Positions 7,280 through 17,098 of a stretch of DNA of 37,087 nt are shown piece by piece. The translations under genes were made by a program, and so were the position numbers. Below the pieces are notes generated by a model that worked only from the letters and a program-made list of their open reading frames with translations, was not told where the DNA came from and ran no database searches. Every line of letters begins with the position of its first letter. Positions within the stretch are counted from its first letter, which is position 1. Origin of the DNA: Geoalkalibacter sp. (GTDB taxonomy: Bacteria > Desulfobacterota > Desulfuromonadia > Desulfuromonadales > Geoalkalibacteraceae); the NCBI RefSeq assembly GCF_030604225.1, contig NZ_JAUVWH010000009.1:1-37087 (forward strand), written 5' to 3'.

Positions 7280-9181
7280 TTGGACACCATCGATCGGCTT
7301 GTGCAGCAGAGTTGTCGTCAACAGGGCGACAAGGCCGCCTTGCGGGAAAAGCTCGGCGGCACCTGGCGGGATACCACCTATTCAAAGCTCGAGGAGCAGG
7401 CGACGAAAATCGGCGCCGGACTTTGTGAAAACGGGTTTCGGGCCGGACGCCAAGCGGCCCTTCTTGCTGCCCCGTCGACCCTCTGGGTTTCCGCCTATCT
7501 GGGCATCCTCAAGGCCGGGGGAGTGGTCATCCCCATCGACAAGGAGCTCAAGGCCTCGGAAATCCGCCACATCCTCAGCGATTGCCAGGCCCGGTTTTTG
7601 TTTACCGAGCCGCAGTTTCTCGAGATCATCCGGGAAATTTCCCCTAGCCTGCCCTCCTTGGAAACCATCGTGCTCCTGCGCTCGGGACGCACGCGCGCCG
7701 CAGCCGCGCCGTCGCCCCTCGCCCTCCCTCCCGGAGAAGATCTCGACGCCCTGTCCCAAGGCATCGCCGAACTGGCGCAGCGCCACGGGTTTGCCGACGG
7801 GGAAGCGGATCACCTCCTAGAGATCATTCACCGCCTACGCGCAAGGATCAGCCCCTTGCCGCCCACCGACAAAAAACCCGAGGAAGGGAAAAAATCCCTG
7901 CGTCAGTTGCTTGCCCGCAGCGAGGCCCCGGACGCGCTGCCCATTGTCGCCCTGGCCGAATTTCTCGGAGAGCCGGAAAACCTGCCGTCCTCGCCGCGCC
8001 GCGCCGAGGACACGGCCATGATTCTTTACACCTCGGGCACCACCGGCCGCTCCAAGGGCGCCATGCTCAGCCACGGCAACGTCATCTCCAACATTCACGC
8101 CGCCCGGGAAATTTTCAACCTGAACGCGCAGATGCGCACCCTGTCCTTTTTGCCCATCAACCATGTTTACGAACTGGTGTGCGGCATTCTGCTGCCCTTG
8201 TCGGTCGGCGGCACGATTTCCTTCGCCGAGTCCCTTAAACAGTTGTCCGGCAATCTGGCCGAGGTCAAGCCCTCCTTCCTGCTGGGCGTGCCCGCGGTAT
8301 TTCAACGATTGCACGACCGCATTCGCAAGGGCATCGACGACAAACCGCTGGCGCGCCTTCTTTTTCGCTTCGGCCCCACCCGCGGCCTGGTGACCGGTAA
8401 GGTTCGCCAGAGCCTGGGAGACGGCACCATCTTCGTCAGCGGCGGTGCCGCCCTGGATCCCGCGGTGGCCGACGGCCTGGCCCAGTTGGGCGTGGATGTC
8501 TATCAGGGCTACGGCATCACCGAAACCTCACCCATCGTCGCCGCCGAGCGTCCGGGGCTAAAAAAGCTTGGCACGGTGGGCCTGCCCCTGCCGGGGGTGC
8601 AGGTGCGCATTGAGGATCCTAACGGCGAGGGTGTCGGCGAGATTTGGGTCAAAGGCCCCAACGTCATGCAAGGCTACTTCAACAATCCGCGCGCCACCGC
8701 CGAGGTGCTGACCGATGGCTGGTATCATACCGGCGATCTCGGCAGCATCGACGAACAGGGTCTTCTGAGCATCCGCGGCCGCGTGAAAAACCTCATCGTC
8801 ACCCCCAACGGGAAAAACGTCTATCCCGAGGAGGTGGAAAATGAGTTGCTCAAGAGCCCCTTCATCGCCGAAGCCATGGTCTACGGGCACAAGGTCACCC
8901 CTTCCGCCGAGGAGGTCCATGCGCTGATCGTGCCGGACCAGGAGCATCTTGACGATTACGTTCGGCAAAAAGGGCTGCCACCCCTGAACATGGGCGATGT
9001 GGAGGCTTTGATTCGTGCCGAGGTGGTCAATGCCTGCCGCCAACTGGCGGATTTCAAACGCGTGAAAAAATTTACCTTGCGCGAGGAGGAGTTGCCCAAA
9101 ACCACCACCCGCAAGATCAAACGATTCGCCGTCGAGGCTGAAATTCCCGCCGCATCCTCAGCCGGCAAATCCGACAAATAA
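7280..9181 (+). CDS. Long-chain acyl-CoA synthetase (AMP-forming)
   Basis: This ANL-superfamily ligase would activate a fatty acid with ATP and join it to CoA. It has 633 residues. The ATP-binding P-loop ILYTSGTTGRSKGAML starts near residue 248, YQGYGITETSP lies near 408, DGWYHTGDLG and GRVKNLIVTPNGKNVYPEE lie near 485-515, and the catalytic lysine is in the C-terminal TTTRKIKRF near 611. The start is TTG, with AGGAGGAG six bases before it. An unusual feature is about 95 residues between roughly 140 and 235, including a charged helical stretch (HLLEIIHRLRARISPL), before the P-loop; ordinary FadD proteins lack this as far as I recall. It is one of two plus-strand genes here and ends at a bidirectional terminator. 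Substrate chain length is not visible; a non-fatty carboxylic acid is possible. Confidence 0.85.
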   Translation: MDTIDRLVQQSCRQQGDKAALREKLGGTWRDTTYSKLEEQATKIGAGLCENGFRAGRQAALLAAPSTLWVSAYLGILKAGGVVIPIDKELKASEIRHILSDCQARFLFTEPQFLEIIREISPSLPSLETIVLLRSGRTRAAAAPSPLALPPGEDLDALSQGIAELAQRHGFADGEADHLLEIIHRLRARISPLPPTDKKPEEGKKSLRQLLARSEAPDALPIVALAEFLGEPENLPSSPRRAEDTAMILYTSGTTGRSKGAMLSHGNVISNIHAAREIFNLNAQMRTLSFLPINHVYELVCGILLPLSVGGTISFAESLKQLSGNLAEVKPSFLLGVPAVFQRLHDRIRKGIDDKPLARLLFRFGPTRGLVTGKVRQSLGDGTIFVSGGAALDPAVADGLAQLGVDVYQGYGITETSPIVAAERPGLKKLGTVGLPLPGVQVRIEDPNGEGVGEIWVKGPNVMQGYFNNPRATAEVLTDGWYHTGDLGSIDEQGLLSIRGRVKNLIVTPNGKNVYPEEVENELLKSPFIAEAMVYGHKVTPSAEEVHALIVPDQEHLDDYVRQKGLPPLNMGDVEALIRAEVVNACRQLADFKRVKKFTLREEELPKTTTRKIKRFAVEAEIPAASSAGKSDK

Positions 9182-9201
9182 GTCTTCTTCCAGATTTTTT
9201 G

Positions 9202-9245
9202 CCCACGAAAAAAGGCGCCCCCGAAGAGGCGCCTTTTTTCGTGGG
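9202..9245. terminator. Bidirectional terminator between the acyl-CoA synthetase gene and hom
   Basis: A perfect 18-bp inverted repeat (9202-9219 with 9228-9245, 8-nt loop) contains GGCGCC stems with A6 on one side and T6 on the other. It can therefore terminate transcripts from both sides of these convergent genes. Confidence 0.9.
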
Positions 9246-9266
9246 TTCCAGATGTGCTTGCCGGCA

Positions 9267-10577
9267 TCAAGCCAGATCGCTCTCGATGCGGATCAGATGA
9301 CACTTTTCCCGCACCAGATCCAGCCGGTCGATCTCGTCAAGGGCCGCGCGGATGTTGGCCTCTCCAGCTTCGTGGGTCATCAGCACGATGGGCACCGCCC
9401 CGCCGATCTGGCGTTCCGGCTGCAGCATCGAGAGAATACTGATGTCATGATTGCCAAGAATGCCGGCAATTTGCGCAAGAACCCCCGGCCGATCGAGCAC
9501 GCCGAAGCGCAGATAATACTGCCCGACCAGTTCATCCATGGGGCGCACGGGGAAATCGGCCAGCGACGCCTGGGCGCAGCCCAGGGACGGAGTGCGCACG
9601 GGGCCCTTGCGCAACAGGTCACGCGCGATGGCCATGGCATCGCCCATGACCGCGCTGGCCGTGGCATCCATGCCGGCTCCGCGACCGTGCAGCATGACCG
9701 GCCCGACGAAATCGCCCTGCAGGCGCACGGCGTTAAACACCCCATCGACATCGGCCAAGGGATGGTCCACGGGCACCATGGTCGGATGGACACGCGCCTC
9801 GATCTTGCCGTAGCCGAGCTTGCCGATGGCAAGCAGCTTGATCTCGTAGCCGAATTGCTTGGCAAATTGCAGATCCAGGGCGGAAATCCGGGAAATCCCT
9901 TCGGTGTAGATGCTCTTGAAATCGACGCGGGTGCCGAAACACAAGGAGATGAGAATCGCCAGCTTGTGCGCGGTATCGATGCCCTCGATGTCGAAAGTCG
10001 GATCGGCCTCGGCGTAGCCTTGCGCCTGGGCATCCTTGAGAACCGTCTCGAATTCCAGTCCTTCCTGGCTTATGCGGGTCAGGATGTAGTTGCAGGTACC
10101 GTTGAGAATGCCGAGCACGCTACGGATACGATTGGCGCAGAGACTTTCCTTGATCGCCGAGATGACCGGGATCCCCCCGGCCACGGAGGCTTCGAACATG
10201 ACGTTCACACCCTGCTTTTCGGCGGCGGCAAAGATTTCGTCGCCATGCAGGGCCAGTAGCGCCTTGTTGGCGGTAATCACGTGCTTGCCCTGGGCGATAG
10301 CCTCCAGCACGAACGTCCGCGCCGGCTCATAACCGCCGATCAGCTCGATGACGATCTTGATCTCGGGATCACGCAGCACCGCGTAGGCATCCGTGGTCAA
10401 CAAAGCCGGGTCGATGGCCACACCGCGATCGGTGGTGATGTCGAGGTCGGCGATTTTGGCGAGGCGCAAGCGCGCGCCCAGACGCTTTTCCATCAGTTCG
10501 GCATTTTTCTGGAAAATCTTGACCACCCCGGTCCCGATGGTGCCCAAACCAATGAGCCCTGCCTTGATTTCTTTCAT
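9267..10577 (-). CDS. hom: Homoserine dehydrogenase with C-terminal ACT domain
   Basis: This NAD(P)-dependent enzyme reduces aspartate semialdehyde to homoserine, the branch step toward threonine, methionine and isoleucine. Of its 436 residues, the N-terminal Rossmann domain begins with GLIGLGTIGTGVV (about 7-19). The catalytic domain carries NGTCNYIL and the lysine-containing segment near 200. A C-terminal ACT domain begins YYLRFGVLDRPGVLAQIAGIL (about 355). The ACT domain usually confers threonine feedback inhibition. AGGAG lies nine bases before the ATG. It is 72 bases downstream of nusB on the same strand and is the last gene of the long leftward run, ending at the bidirectional terminator. 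Confidence 0.96.
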   Translation of the reverse strand: MKEIKAGLIGLGTIGTGVVKIFQKNAELMEKRLGARLRLAKIADLDITTDRGVAIDPALLTTDAYAVLRDPEIKIVIELIGGYEPARTFVLEAIAQGKHVITANKALLALHGDEIFAAAEKQGVNVMFEASVAGGIPVISAIKESLCANRIRSVLGILNGTCNYILTRISQEGLEFETVLKDAQAQGYAEADPTFDIEGIDTAHKLAILISLCFGTRVDFKSIYTEGISRISALDLQFAKQFGYEIKLLAIGKLGYGKIEARVHPTMVPVDHPLADVDGVFNAVRLQGDFVGPVMLHGRGAGMDATASAVMGDAMAIARDLLRKGPVRTPSLGCAQASLADFPVRPMDELVGQYYLRFGVLDRPGVLAQIAGILGNHDISILSMLQPERQIGGAVPIVLMTHEAGEANIRAALDEIDRLDLVREKCHLIRIESDLA

Positions 10578-10649
10578 GCTTGGCTGCTCCTGAAAAATGG
10601 AAAATTCCTAAGTACGCGGACGCCGTCCAGCCAAACCGCGCGCCATCGC

Positions 10650-11177
10650 TTATTTGGGGCGATATTTGCGGGAGATCTGATCGAGAATGCCGTTAACAAA
10701 AGCCGGTGTCTCATGGGAACCAAAACGTTTGCCGATTTCAATGGCCTCATTGATGATGACGCTGGTCGGAACCGCAGGGCAGTAAAGCAATTCATAAGCG
10801 GCAAGACGCAGAATGGCAAGGTCGACCCGGGCCATGCGCTCCAGAGCCCAATTGGTGGAGAATTCCTTGAGAATCCGATCGATGCCTTCAAGATTGGCAT
10901 GTACCCCGCGCGCCAGGTTTTCCGTAAAGCTCAGGACATCCGGCGCAATCGTCGCGGAGGAATCTTCAAGAGGATCCCCGAGAACATCCTCGGCAAAGCG
11001 AAAATTGCCCCAGAAGCGATCCAAAACCAGGCGGATATCGGCATCCTGGTCGCGCAGACTGTAAAGAACCTTGAGAGCCAATTCTCGGCCCTGACGACGC
11101 GCGCCCCGTCGACCGGAGGCCCCGCGGGCCGAAGAGTTGTGCGAAGAATGGGCGTTGTTGGACGAATCGTTCGACAT
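10650..11177 (-). CDS. nusB: Transcription antitermination factor NusB
   Basis: NusB binds boxA RNA with NusE (S10) in rRNA antitermination. The protein has 175 residues. The conserved core starts at about residue 28 with RQGRELALKVLYSLRDQD and ends with the typical helices RLAAYELLYCPAVPTSVIINEAIEIGKRFG. It carries a Ser/Asn-rich N-terminal extension of about 25 residues (SSNNAHSSHNSS) that is probably disordered, and an internal start cannot be excluded. It follows ribH by about 33 bases, the common ribH-nusB pairing. Confidence 0.95.
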   Translation of the reverse strand: MSNDSSNNAHSSHNSSARGASGRRGARRQGRELALKVLYSLRDQDADIRLVLDRFWGNFRFAEDVLGDPLEDSSATIAPDVLSFTENLARGVHANLEGIDRILKEFSTNWALERMARVDLAILRLAAYELLYCPAVPTSVIINEAIEIGKRFGSHETPAFVNGILDQISRKYRPK

Positions 11178-11211
11178 GAAAACCCAATGAATCCCGGCAA
11201 GAAAAGAGCGA

Positions 11212-11676
11212 TCAGAAGTTTTTCAGCAGATTGGCCATTTCGATGGCGCCCATGGCCGCCTCGAAACCCTTGTTGCCGGCCTTGGTTCCGGCTCTCTCGA
11301 TGGCCTGTTCCAGATTGTCGGTGGTCAGCACCCCAAAGGCGACCGGCACGCCGGTATCGAGACTCACGTGGGCAATGCCCTTGGACACCTCGGCACTGAC
11401 ATAGTCAAAGTGGGGAGTGGACCCGCGAATCACCGCGCCCAGGCAAATGACCGCGTCATAGCGCCCGCTGGCCGCGGCCTTTTGCGCCACCAGGGGAATC
11501 TCATAGGCGCCGGGCACCCGGATGACATCGAGATCGGCACTCTGCGCGCCATGGCGCACCAGGGCATCCTGGGCGCCTTCCAGCAGCCGCTCACTGATGA
11601 AACTGTTGAAACGGCTAACGATCAGGCCGAATTTGAGCCCGGTTGCATCCAGCTTGCCCTCAATAGTTTTCGCCAT
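11212..11676 (-). CDS. ribH: 6,7-dimethyl-8-ribityllumazine synthase
   Basis: Lumazine synthase condenses the ribityl pyrimidine with dihydroxybutanone phosphate, the penultimate step of riboflavin synthesis. The length of 154 residues is normal. Family segments are [29 protein letters not shown], the loop [16 protein letters not shown] with the catalytic His region, and [15 protein letters not shown]. It lies 22 bases after ribBA and before nusB. Confidence 0.97.
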   Translation of the reverse strand: MAKTIEGKLDATGLKFGLIVSRFNSFISERLLEGAQDALVRHGAQSADLDVIRVPGAYEIPLVAQKAAASGRYDAVICLGAVIRGSTPHFDYVSAEVSKGIAHVSLDTGVPVAFGVLTTDNLEQAIERAGTKAGNKGFEAAMGAIEMANLLKNF

Positions 11677-11698
11677 GGTCTTCTCCTCCCCGGCTTGA

Positions 11699-12904
11699 TC
11701 AGATATTTTCCAGCAGGTGGCCCATTTTTTCGCGCTTGGTCTTCAGATACTTGAGATTGGCCCGGTTGGGCGTAACCTCGATGGCGACCCGCTCGACGAT
11801 CTCCAGCCCATAGCCCTCAAGCCCGACAATCTTCTTGGGGTTGTTTGTCAACAACCGGATTTTGCGCACCCCGAGATCCGCAAGGATCTGTGCGCCGATG
11901 CCGTAATCGCGCAAATCGGCCTGAAAACCGAGCACCTCGTTGGCTTCGACCGTATCATGCCCCTCATCCTGCAGGGCATAGGCCTTGATCTTGTTGATCA
12001 GGCCGATACCGCGCCCTTCCTGGCGCATGTAAAGCACCACACCGCTGCCGAGCCGGGCGATTTGCTCCATGGCACTGTGCAGTTGATCGCCGCAGTCGCA
12101 ACGCAGGGAACCGAAGACATCGCCGGTCAGGCATTCGGAGTGCACGCGCACCAGCACCGGCGTCTCGGAAGTGATCTCTCCCTTGACCAGGGCGACATGC
12201 TGGGCTTGGTCGACCTCGTTTTCATAAATGATGGCTTGGAATTCGCCGCCGAAAGGCGTCGGCAGGAGGGTTTGCGCGGCGCGACGCACCAGACATTCCT
12301 TGCGCATGCGGTAGGCCACCAGATCGGCGATGGAGACAATTTTCAGATCGTGCCGGGCGGCGAATTTCTTGAGATCAGGCATGCGCGCCATGGTGCCATC
12401 GTCGTTCATGATCTCGCAGATGACCCCTGCGGGTTTGAGCCCGGCGAGACGCGCCAAATCCACCGACCCCTCGGTTTGCCCGGCCCGCACCAGCACGCCG
12501 CCCTTTTTGGCGCGCAGGGGAAAGACATGGCCCGGCCGCGCCAGATCCAGGGCGGTGCTTTCATCGGCGATGGCCACCTTGATGGTATGCGCCCGATCCG
12601 CCGCACTGATGCCAGTGGTCACGCCCTTGCGGGCTTCGATGGACACGGTGAACGCCGTGCCGAAGGAACTGCTGTTTTCCCGCACCATCAGCGGCAGATC
12701 GAGGAAGTCGGCGCGCGCCTCGGTCAAGGACAGGCAGATAAGGCCGCGACCTTCCCGGGCCATGAAGTTGATGGCCTCGGGCGTGACCAGTTCCGCCGCC
12801 ATGGTCAAATCGCCTTCGTTCTCCCGATCTTCATCATCGACCAGGATGACCATTTTTCCGGCGCGGATATCCTTGAGCGCTTCTTCGATTCTGGTAATGG
12901 GCAT
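11699..12904 (-). CDS. ribBA: Bifunctional DHBP synthase / GTP cyclohydrolase II
   Basis: The N-terminal half (about residues 1-200) makes 3,4-dihydroxybutanone phosphate from ribulose 5-phosphate and carries the acidic motif [11 protein letters not shown]. The C-terminal half (about 205-401) opens GTP in the first committed riboflavin step. It shows the zinc-binding cysteines in [21 protein letters not shown] and the segment [13 protein letters not shown]. The true start is the ATG at 12904 ([10 protein letters not shown]), giving 401 residues. An upstream in-frame extension to 13027 runs through the ribE coding region and has no family similarity. An AAGGA lies about ten bases upstream of the chosen ATG. 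Confidence 0.96.
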   Translation of the reverse strand: MPITRIEEALKDIRAGKMVILVDDEDRENEGDLTMAAELVTPEAINFMAREGRGLICLSLTEARADFLDLPLMVRENSSSFGTAFTVSIEARKGVTTGISAADRAHTIKVAIADESTALDLARPGHVFPLRAKKGGVLVRAGQTEGSVDLARLAGLKPAGVICEIMNDDGTMARMPDLKKFAARHDLKIVSIADLVAYRMRKECLVRRAAQTLLPTPFGGEFQAIIYENEVDQAQHVALVKGEITSETPVLVRVHSECLTGDVFGSLRCDCGDQLHSAMEQIARLGSGVVLYMRQEGRGIGLINKIKAYALQDEGHDTVEANEVLGFQADLRDYGIGAQILADLGVRKIRLLTNNPKKIVGLEGYGLEIVERVAIEVTPNRANLKYLKTKREKMGHLLENI

Positions 12905-12938
12905 GGGCGGGAAAATCCTTTCAAGGCTGGGAAATATG

Positions 12939-13589
12939 TCACAGATACCCGTTTTTGGCAAGGAATTCAAGGTCGATGGCGCTGCCGCCGGCTTCGGGAC
13001 GCGTTCTCTGGAGCAGGCGCTCGACATATTTCCCCAGAATGTCCGTTTCCAAATTAACCTGATCGCCGGCCTTGAGAAATTGCAGGGTAGTCCGGCTCAG
13101 GCTATGGGGGATGATGGTCAGGGAAAAGGTATGCGCATCCACAGCATTGACCGTCAGGCTGATTCCGTCCACGGCCACCGAGCCTTTGGGCACGAGATAG
13201 CGCATCAGGGCCGCGGGCGGGCGCAGGATGAAGATCTCGGCATTGTCCCGCCGCCGCCGATCGACGATCACTCCGACACCGTCGACATGCCCGGTGACCA
13301 GATGCCCGCCCAAGCGATCCCCCAGGCGCAGCGCCCGCTCCAGGTTCACCGGCGCGCCCGGTCCCATTCGCCCGAGGGTGGTAGCCTCCAGGGTGCTCGG
13401 CGACACATCGGCCTGAAAAAAGTCCTTGCCGAAGGCCGTGACCGTCAGGCAAACGCCGTTGACGGCGATGCTTTCACCGAGGACAAAATCCCTTAGCGAA
13501 CCACCGCCGGCCAAGGTGAGAAGGCAGCTTTCGCTGCCCCGGCGCAGGTCTCGCAGGGTTCCCAGGTCCTCAATCAGCCCGGTGAACAT
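12939..13589 (-). CDS. ribE: Riboflavin synthase alpha chain
   Basis: This enzyme dismutates two lumazines to riboflavin and the ribityl pyrimidine. The protein has 216 residues and two homologous lumazine-binding barrels: the first has the start [12 protein letters not shown] and AVNGVCLTV, the second has [14 protein letters not shown]. The start at 13589 fits the invariant MFTG N-terminus and a GGGGAGG site six bases before it. The start lies inside the end of ribD (20-base overlap), suggesting translational coupling. The gene is called ribC in some species. Confidence 0.96.
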   Translation of the reverse strand: MFTGLIEDLGTLRDLRRGSESCLLTLAGGGSLRDFVLGESIAVNGVCLTVTAFGKDFFQADVSPSTLEATTLGRMGPGAPVNLERALRLGDRLGGHLVTGHVDGVGVIVDRRRRDNAEIFILRPPAALMRYLVPKGSVAVDGISLTVNAVDAHTFSLTIIPHSLSRTTLQFLKAGDQVNLETDILGKYVERLLQRTRPEAGGSAIDLEFLAKNGYL

Positions 13590-14685
13590 AGACCACCTCC
13601 CCTTCATACAACAGATCCTCGCCAAAGCGCTGAACCCGCGCGCGGGCCACCCGCGGCGCCTCGGCGAGCCCCTGGGCGCCTATTCCACCAAACAGGCTCT
13701 TGCCGTCACCGCCGATCAGACGCGGCGCAAGGTAGAGCATGACCCGATGGATGAGGCGTTCGCGCAGAAACTCGCCGTTGAGAGTGGCGCCTCCCTCGAG
13801 CAGAATATGTTGCAGATCCATGCCGCCCAGGGCACCAAGCAGTGCCGCCAGGTCGACCCGTCCGTCTTTTTCCGGCAGCACCAGCACCCGCGCCCCTAAT
13901 TCGCGCAAACGGCGGATTTTCCCGTAGGAGGCCTGCTGGGTGGTGGCAACGACCGTCGGCGCGGCGGATTCCAGGTGCAGCAGCCTGGCCTGCTCGCAAA
14001 GACGCAGCCGGCTGTCGACCACGACCCGCACCGCATCGCGACCTTGGCGAGGCAACCGGGTCGTCAGGCTGGGATCATCGCGCTCCACCGTGCCGATCCC
14101 CAACAGAATAGCATCAACCCGGTTGCGCACCTCGTGGACATGGGCGCGGCTGGCCTCATTGCTGATCCACTGAGAGTCGCCGGTGGCGGTTGCGGTGCGC
14201 CCATCGAGGGTCAGGGCCGACTTGAGGGTGACAAGGGGCAGGCCGGTGGTGATATGCCGGGCGAAAGGACCGATCAACCAGCGACATTCGGCGCCCAGCA
14301 CATCCTCGAACACTTCAACGCCCGCAGCGCGCAACCGCGCGATGCCGCGGCCCGCCACCCGCGGGTTGGGATCGGCGCAGCCGACGAAGACCCGGCGGAT
14401 TCCCGCGGCGATGACCGCGTCGGCGCACGGCCCGGTGCGGCCCTGATGGGAACAAGGCTCCAGGGTGACATAAAGATCGGCGTGACGCGCCCGATCCCCC
14501 GCTTGGCGCAGGGCATGAATTTCCGCATGCGCTTCGCCGGCCCGCGCATGAAAACCCTCCCCCACAATGTCGCCGTCACGGACCAGCAAGGCACCGACGG
14601 GAGGATTGGGCCGCGTGCGCCCCTCCCCCAGGCGGGCCAGGTCCAGGGCGCGGGACATCAATTGTTCCGGGGTGGACAGGGACAT
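13570..14685 (-). CDS. ribD: Bifunctional riboflavin deaminase/reductase
   Basis: RibD deaminates the pyrimidine product of GTP cyclohydrolase II and reduces its ribosyl side chain. The N-terminal cytidine-deaminase-like zinc site is seen as HAE (His53, Glu55) and PCSHQGRTGPC (Cys78, Cys87). The C-terminal reductase domain starts near residue 150 (TLKSALTLDGRTA). Length is 371 residues. It is the first rib gene of the run, 101 bases after nrdR. That gap holds a 7-bp hairpin but no sequence I recognise as an FMN riboswitch. An internal ATG (MSRALDLARLG, 14658) is an alternative start. Confidence 0.96.
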   Translation of the reverse strand: MSLSTPEQLMSRALDLARLGEGRTRPNPPVGALLVRDGDIVGEGFHARAGEAHAEIHALRQAGDRARHADLYVTLEPCSHQGRTGPCADAVIAAGIRRVFVGCADPNPRVAGRGIARLRAAGVEVFEDVLGAECRWLIGPFARHITTGLPLVTLKSALTLDGRTATATGDSQWISNEASRAHVHEVRNRVDAILLGIGTVERDDPSLTTRLPRQGRDAVRVVVDSRLRLCEQARLLHLESAAPTVVATTQQASYGKIRRLRELGARVLVLPEKDGRVDLAALLGALGGMDLQHILLEGGATLNGEFLRERLIHRVMLYLAPRLIGGDGKSLFGGIGAQGLAEAPRVARARVQRFGEDLLYEGEVVYVHRAD

Positions 14686-14786
14686 CAGCAGATCATCCTA
14701 GACATCAGGGCGAAAGGGTAAGGCGCGAACAACGGCCGAAAAGGGCCGCCGTTGCGAAACACGAAAGGCGGTTGCGCCTCGGGGAT

Positions 14787-15260
14787 TCAGTCCTCGCCGC
14801 CGGTCTTGCCGCGCGCCAGGAGATCCTTGAGCTCGTCCATGAACTCGTTGATATCCTTGAACTGCCGGTAAACCGAAGCAAAGCGCACATAGGCCACCTC
14901 GTCGATACGATGCAAGGCGTCCATGACCGCCTCGCCGATGCGGCTGGCGATGATTTCCTTTTCCCCGCTCTCCTGCAGCTGGCGTTCCAGCTGATCGACG
15001 ACCTTTTCGATGGTTTCGATGGAAACCGGGCGTTTCTCGCAGGCTTTTTGCATCCCGGCAATGATCTTCATGCGATCGAAGGCTTCCCGCCGGCCATCCT
15101 TTTTGACCACCAGCGGCAGGATTTCCTCGACCCGCTCGTAAGTGGTGAACCGCCGCTCGCACTGAATGCATTCACGGCGCCGGCGAATGTTGTTGCCTTC
15201 CTTGCCGAGGCGCGAATCGATCACCTTGGTGTCGGCAAAAGCGCAAAAGGGACATTTCAT
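14787..15260 (-). CDS. nrdR: Transcriptional repressor NrdR
   Basis: NrdR is the zinc-finger plus ATP-cone repressor of ribonucleotide reductase genes that senses dATP/ATP. It has 157 residues. The zinc ribbon has Cys3, Cys6, Cys31 and Cys34 (CPFC...CIQC), with [17 protein letters not shown] strongly diagnostic. The ATP-cone domain covers about residues 48-138. The start overlaps the stop of the upstream dCMP deaminase gene by four bases (ATGA), coupling two genes of deoxynucleotide balance. No ribonucleotide reductase gene is in the window. Confidence 0.97.
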   Translation of the reverse strand: MKCPFCAFADTKVIDSRLGKEGNNIRRRRECIQCERRFTTYERVEEILPLVVKKDGRREAFDRMKIIAGMQKACEKRPVSIETIEKVVDQLERQLQESGEKEIIASRIGEAVMDALHRIDEVAYVRFASVYRQFKDINEFMDELKDLLARGKTGGED

Positions 15261-15736
15261 GACGAACGCTCCACCCCATCCGCGGTTGCCTGGCCGAAAG
15301 CCACGACCGCGATCCCCGCTTCCGCCAGCATTTCCAGGGACAGGGTGTCGGGATAGCCCTCGGCGTACACCACCTGGGTCAAGCCGGCATTAATGATCAT
15401 TTTCGTGCAGATGATGCAGGGCGTATTGGTGCAGTAGAGGGTGCCGCCGGCAATGTTGACGCCATGCTTGGCGGCTTGAATGATGGCATTCTGTTCGGCG
15501 TGCAGGCCCCGGCAGAGTTCGTGCCGCTCGCCCGAGGGCACCTGCAGCCGCTGGCGCAGGCAACCCACCTCGGAGCAATGGGTGATGCCAGAGGGCGTGC
15601 CGTTGTAGCCCGTCGCCAGAATATTTTTGTCCTTGACGATCACGGCACCCACCTGGCGACGCAAGCAGGTTGAACGCTTGGCCACCAGGCGGGTGATGTC
15701 CATGAAATAGTCGGGCCAACTGGGACGCGGCTCCAT
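15257..15736 (-). CDS. dCMP deaminase
   Basis: This zinc-dependent enzyme converts dCMP to dUMP to feed thymidylate synthesis. The protein has 159 residues. The catalytic zinc site is HAE (His79, Glu81) with PCIIC (Cys107, Cys110). N-terminal family segments are [16 protein letters not shown] and TGYNGTPSG. The long insert with His53, Cys54 and Cys59 is typical of the ComEB/Dcd branch, where a second zinc may bind. It lies between glyA (11-base gap) and nrdR (4-base overlap), next to the gene that supplies methylene-THF for thymidylate. Confidence 0.94.
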   Translation of the reverse strand: MEPRPSWPDYFMDITRLVAKRSTCLRRQVGAVIVKDKNILATGYNGTPSGITHCSEVGCLRQRLQVPSGERHELCRGLHAEQNAIIQAAKHGVNIAGGTLYCTNTPCIICTKMIINAGLTQVVYAEGYPDTLSLEMLAEAGIAVVAFGQATADGVERSS

Positions 15737-15747
15737 GGAAAAGCCGG

Positions 15748-16998
15748 TCAGGCGAGGCGATGAGCGTACAGGGGAAACTGGCGGCAGAGTTCCTGAACCT
15801 CGCCCCGGATGCCGGCAAGGGCCTGGCTGTCGCCGACCGCTCCCAGGGCGCGGGCGATCCAGTCGGCAATCTGGCGCATCTGCTCCTCGCGCAAGCCCCG
15901 CGTGGTGGTCGCCGGGGTACCGATGCGAATGCCGCTGGTGACAAAAGGCGAGCGGGTATCGAAGGGCACGGCATTTTTGTTGACGGTGATGCCGGCATGC
16001 TCCAGGGTCTCCTCGGCCAGCTTGCCGGTCAGTTCGGTGCCGGAAAAATCGACCAGCATCAAGTGGTTGTCCGTGCCGCCCGAGACCAGCTTGAAGCCTT
16101 TTTCCGCCAGGGCCTGGGCCAGGGCTTGAGCGTTTTTCACCACCTGCCCGGCGTAGGCCTTGAATTCAGGCGACTGGGCTTCCTTGAGGGCCACGGCCTT
16201 GGCGGCTATCACATGCATCAGCGGCCCGCCCTGGATGCCGGGGAAAATATTGCTGTTGAGCTTCTTGGCAAACTCCTCGCGGCACAGAATCATGCCGCCG
16301 CGCGGCCCGCGCAAGGTCTTATGGGTGGTGGTGGTGACGAATTCGGCATGGGGAACGGGGCTGGGATGAACACCCGCGGCCACCAGGCCGGCAATGTGCG
16401 CCATGTCCACCATGACCGGCGCGCCGACTTCGTCGGCGATCTGGCGGAAGGCGGGAAAATCGAGGGTTCGCGGATAGGCGCTGGCGCCCACCACGATCAA
16501 CTTGGGACGATGCTCGCGGGCCAGGCGTGCCACTTCGTCATAATCGATGCGTCCTGTCTCCGGCCGCACGCCATAGGGCACGACATTGAACAGCTTGCCG
16601 GAAAAATTCACCGGCGAGCCATGAGTGAGGTGGCCGCCGTGCGCGAGATTCATGCCGAGGATTGTATCGCCGGGCTGGCAGGTGGCGAAATAGACCGCCA
16701 TGTTGGCCTGGGAACCCGAATGGGGCTGGACGTTGGCGTGCTCCGCCCCGAACAGGGCGCACGCACGATCAATGGCCAGTTGCTCGGCCTGATCGACGAA
16801 CTCGCAGCCGCCATAGTAGCGCTTGCCGGGATAGCCTTCCGCGTACTTATTGGTCAGAACCGATCCCTGAGCTTCAAGAACTTCCTCGCTGACGAAGTTT
16901 TCCGAGGCGATCAGTTCCAGGCTGAATTCCTGACGACGGGTTTCGGCTTGAATGGCTTGAGCGAGTTCGGGATCGAACTGGGCGAGCTTTTGCGACAT
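15748..16998 (-). CDS. glyA: Serine hydroxymethyltransferase
   Basis: This PLP enzyme interconverts serine and glycine and makes 5,10-methylene-THF. From the ATG at 16998 the protein has 416 residues, the usual bacterial size. Diagnostic segments are [47 protein letters not shown] and the PLP-lysine region [13 protein letters not shown] (about 225-238). GGAGAG seven bases upstream supports MSQKLAQ over the in-frame ATG at 17013. The longer reading up to 17199 runs into rpiB and is not real. It follows rpiB by 100 bases that contain a terminator-like hairpin. Confidence 0.97.
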   Translation of the reverse strand: MSQKLAQFDPELAQAIQAETRRQEFSLELIASENFVSEEVLEAQGSVLTNKYAEGYPGKRYYGGCEFVDQAEQLAIDRACALFGAEHANVQPHSGSQANMAVYFATCQPGDTILGMNLAHGGHLTHGSPVNFSGKLFNVVPYGVRPETGRIDYDEVARLAREHRPKLIVVGASAYPRTLDFPAFRQIADEVGAPVMVDMAHIAGLVAAGVHPSPVPHAEFVTTTTHKTLRGPRGGMILCREEFAKKLNSNIFPGIQGGPLMHVIAAKAVALKEAQSPEFKAYAGQVVKNAQALAQALAEKGFKLVSGGTDNHLMLVDFSGTELTGKLAEETLEHAGITVNKNAVPFDTRSPFVTSGIRIGTPATTTRGLREEQMRQIADWIARALGAVGDSQALAGIRGEVQELCRQFPLYAHRLA

Positions 16999-17044
16999 GA
17001 ATGGACTCTCCATAGTTTGGTCTTTTTTGGTTAAAACTGCTCGG

Positions 17045-17075
17045 AAAACGAACGGGCAGGCGCTTTGCCTGCCCG
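17045..17075 (-). terminator. Terminator-like hairpin between rpiB and glyA
   Basis: On the minus strand CGGGCAGGC and GCCTGCCCG form a perfect 9-bp stem with a 5-nt loop, followed by TTCGTTTTCC. The stem is strong but the T tract is interrupted, so termination may be partial. It would separate the fatty-acid/rpiB block from glyA onward. No clear glyA promoter is visible after it. Confidence 0.5.
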
Positions 17076-17098
17076 CGTGATTCGGACCCTCAACTTTC

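Noticed and set aside
14686-14786. Possible FMN riboswitch before ribD.
   Set aside because: The gap is only 101 bases and lacks the conserved RFN-element blocks; only a 7-bp hairpin is seen.
16999-17098. Possible glycine or tetrahydrofolate riboswitch before glyA.
   Set aside because: The 100-base gap shows only a terminator-like hairpin and no riboswitch consensus.
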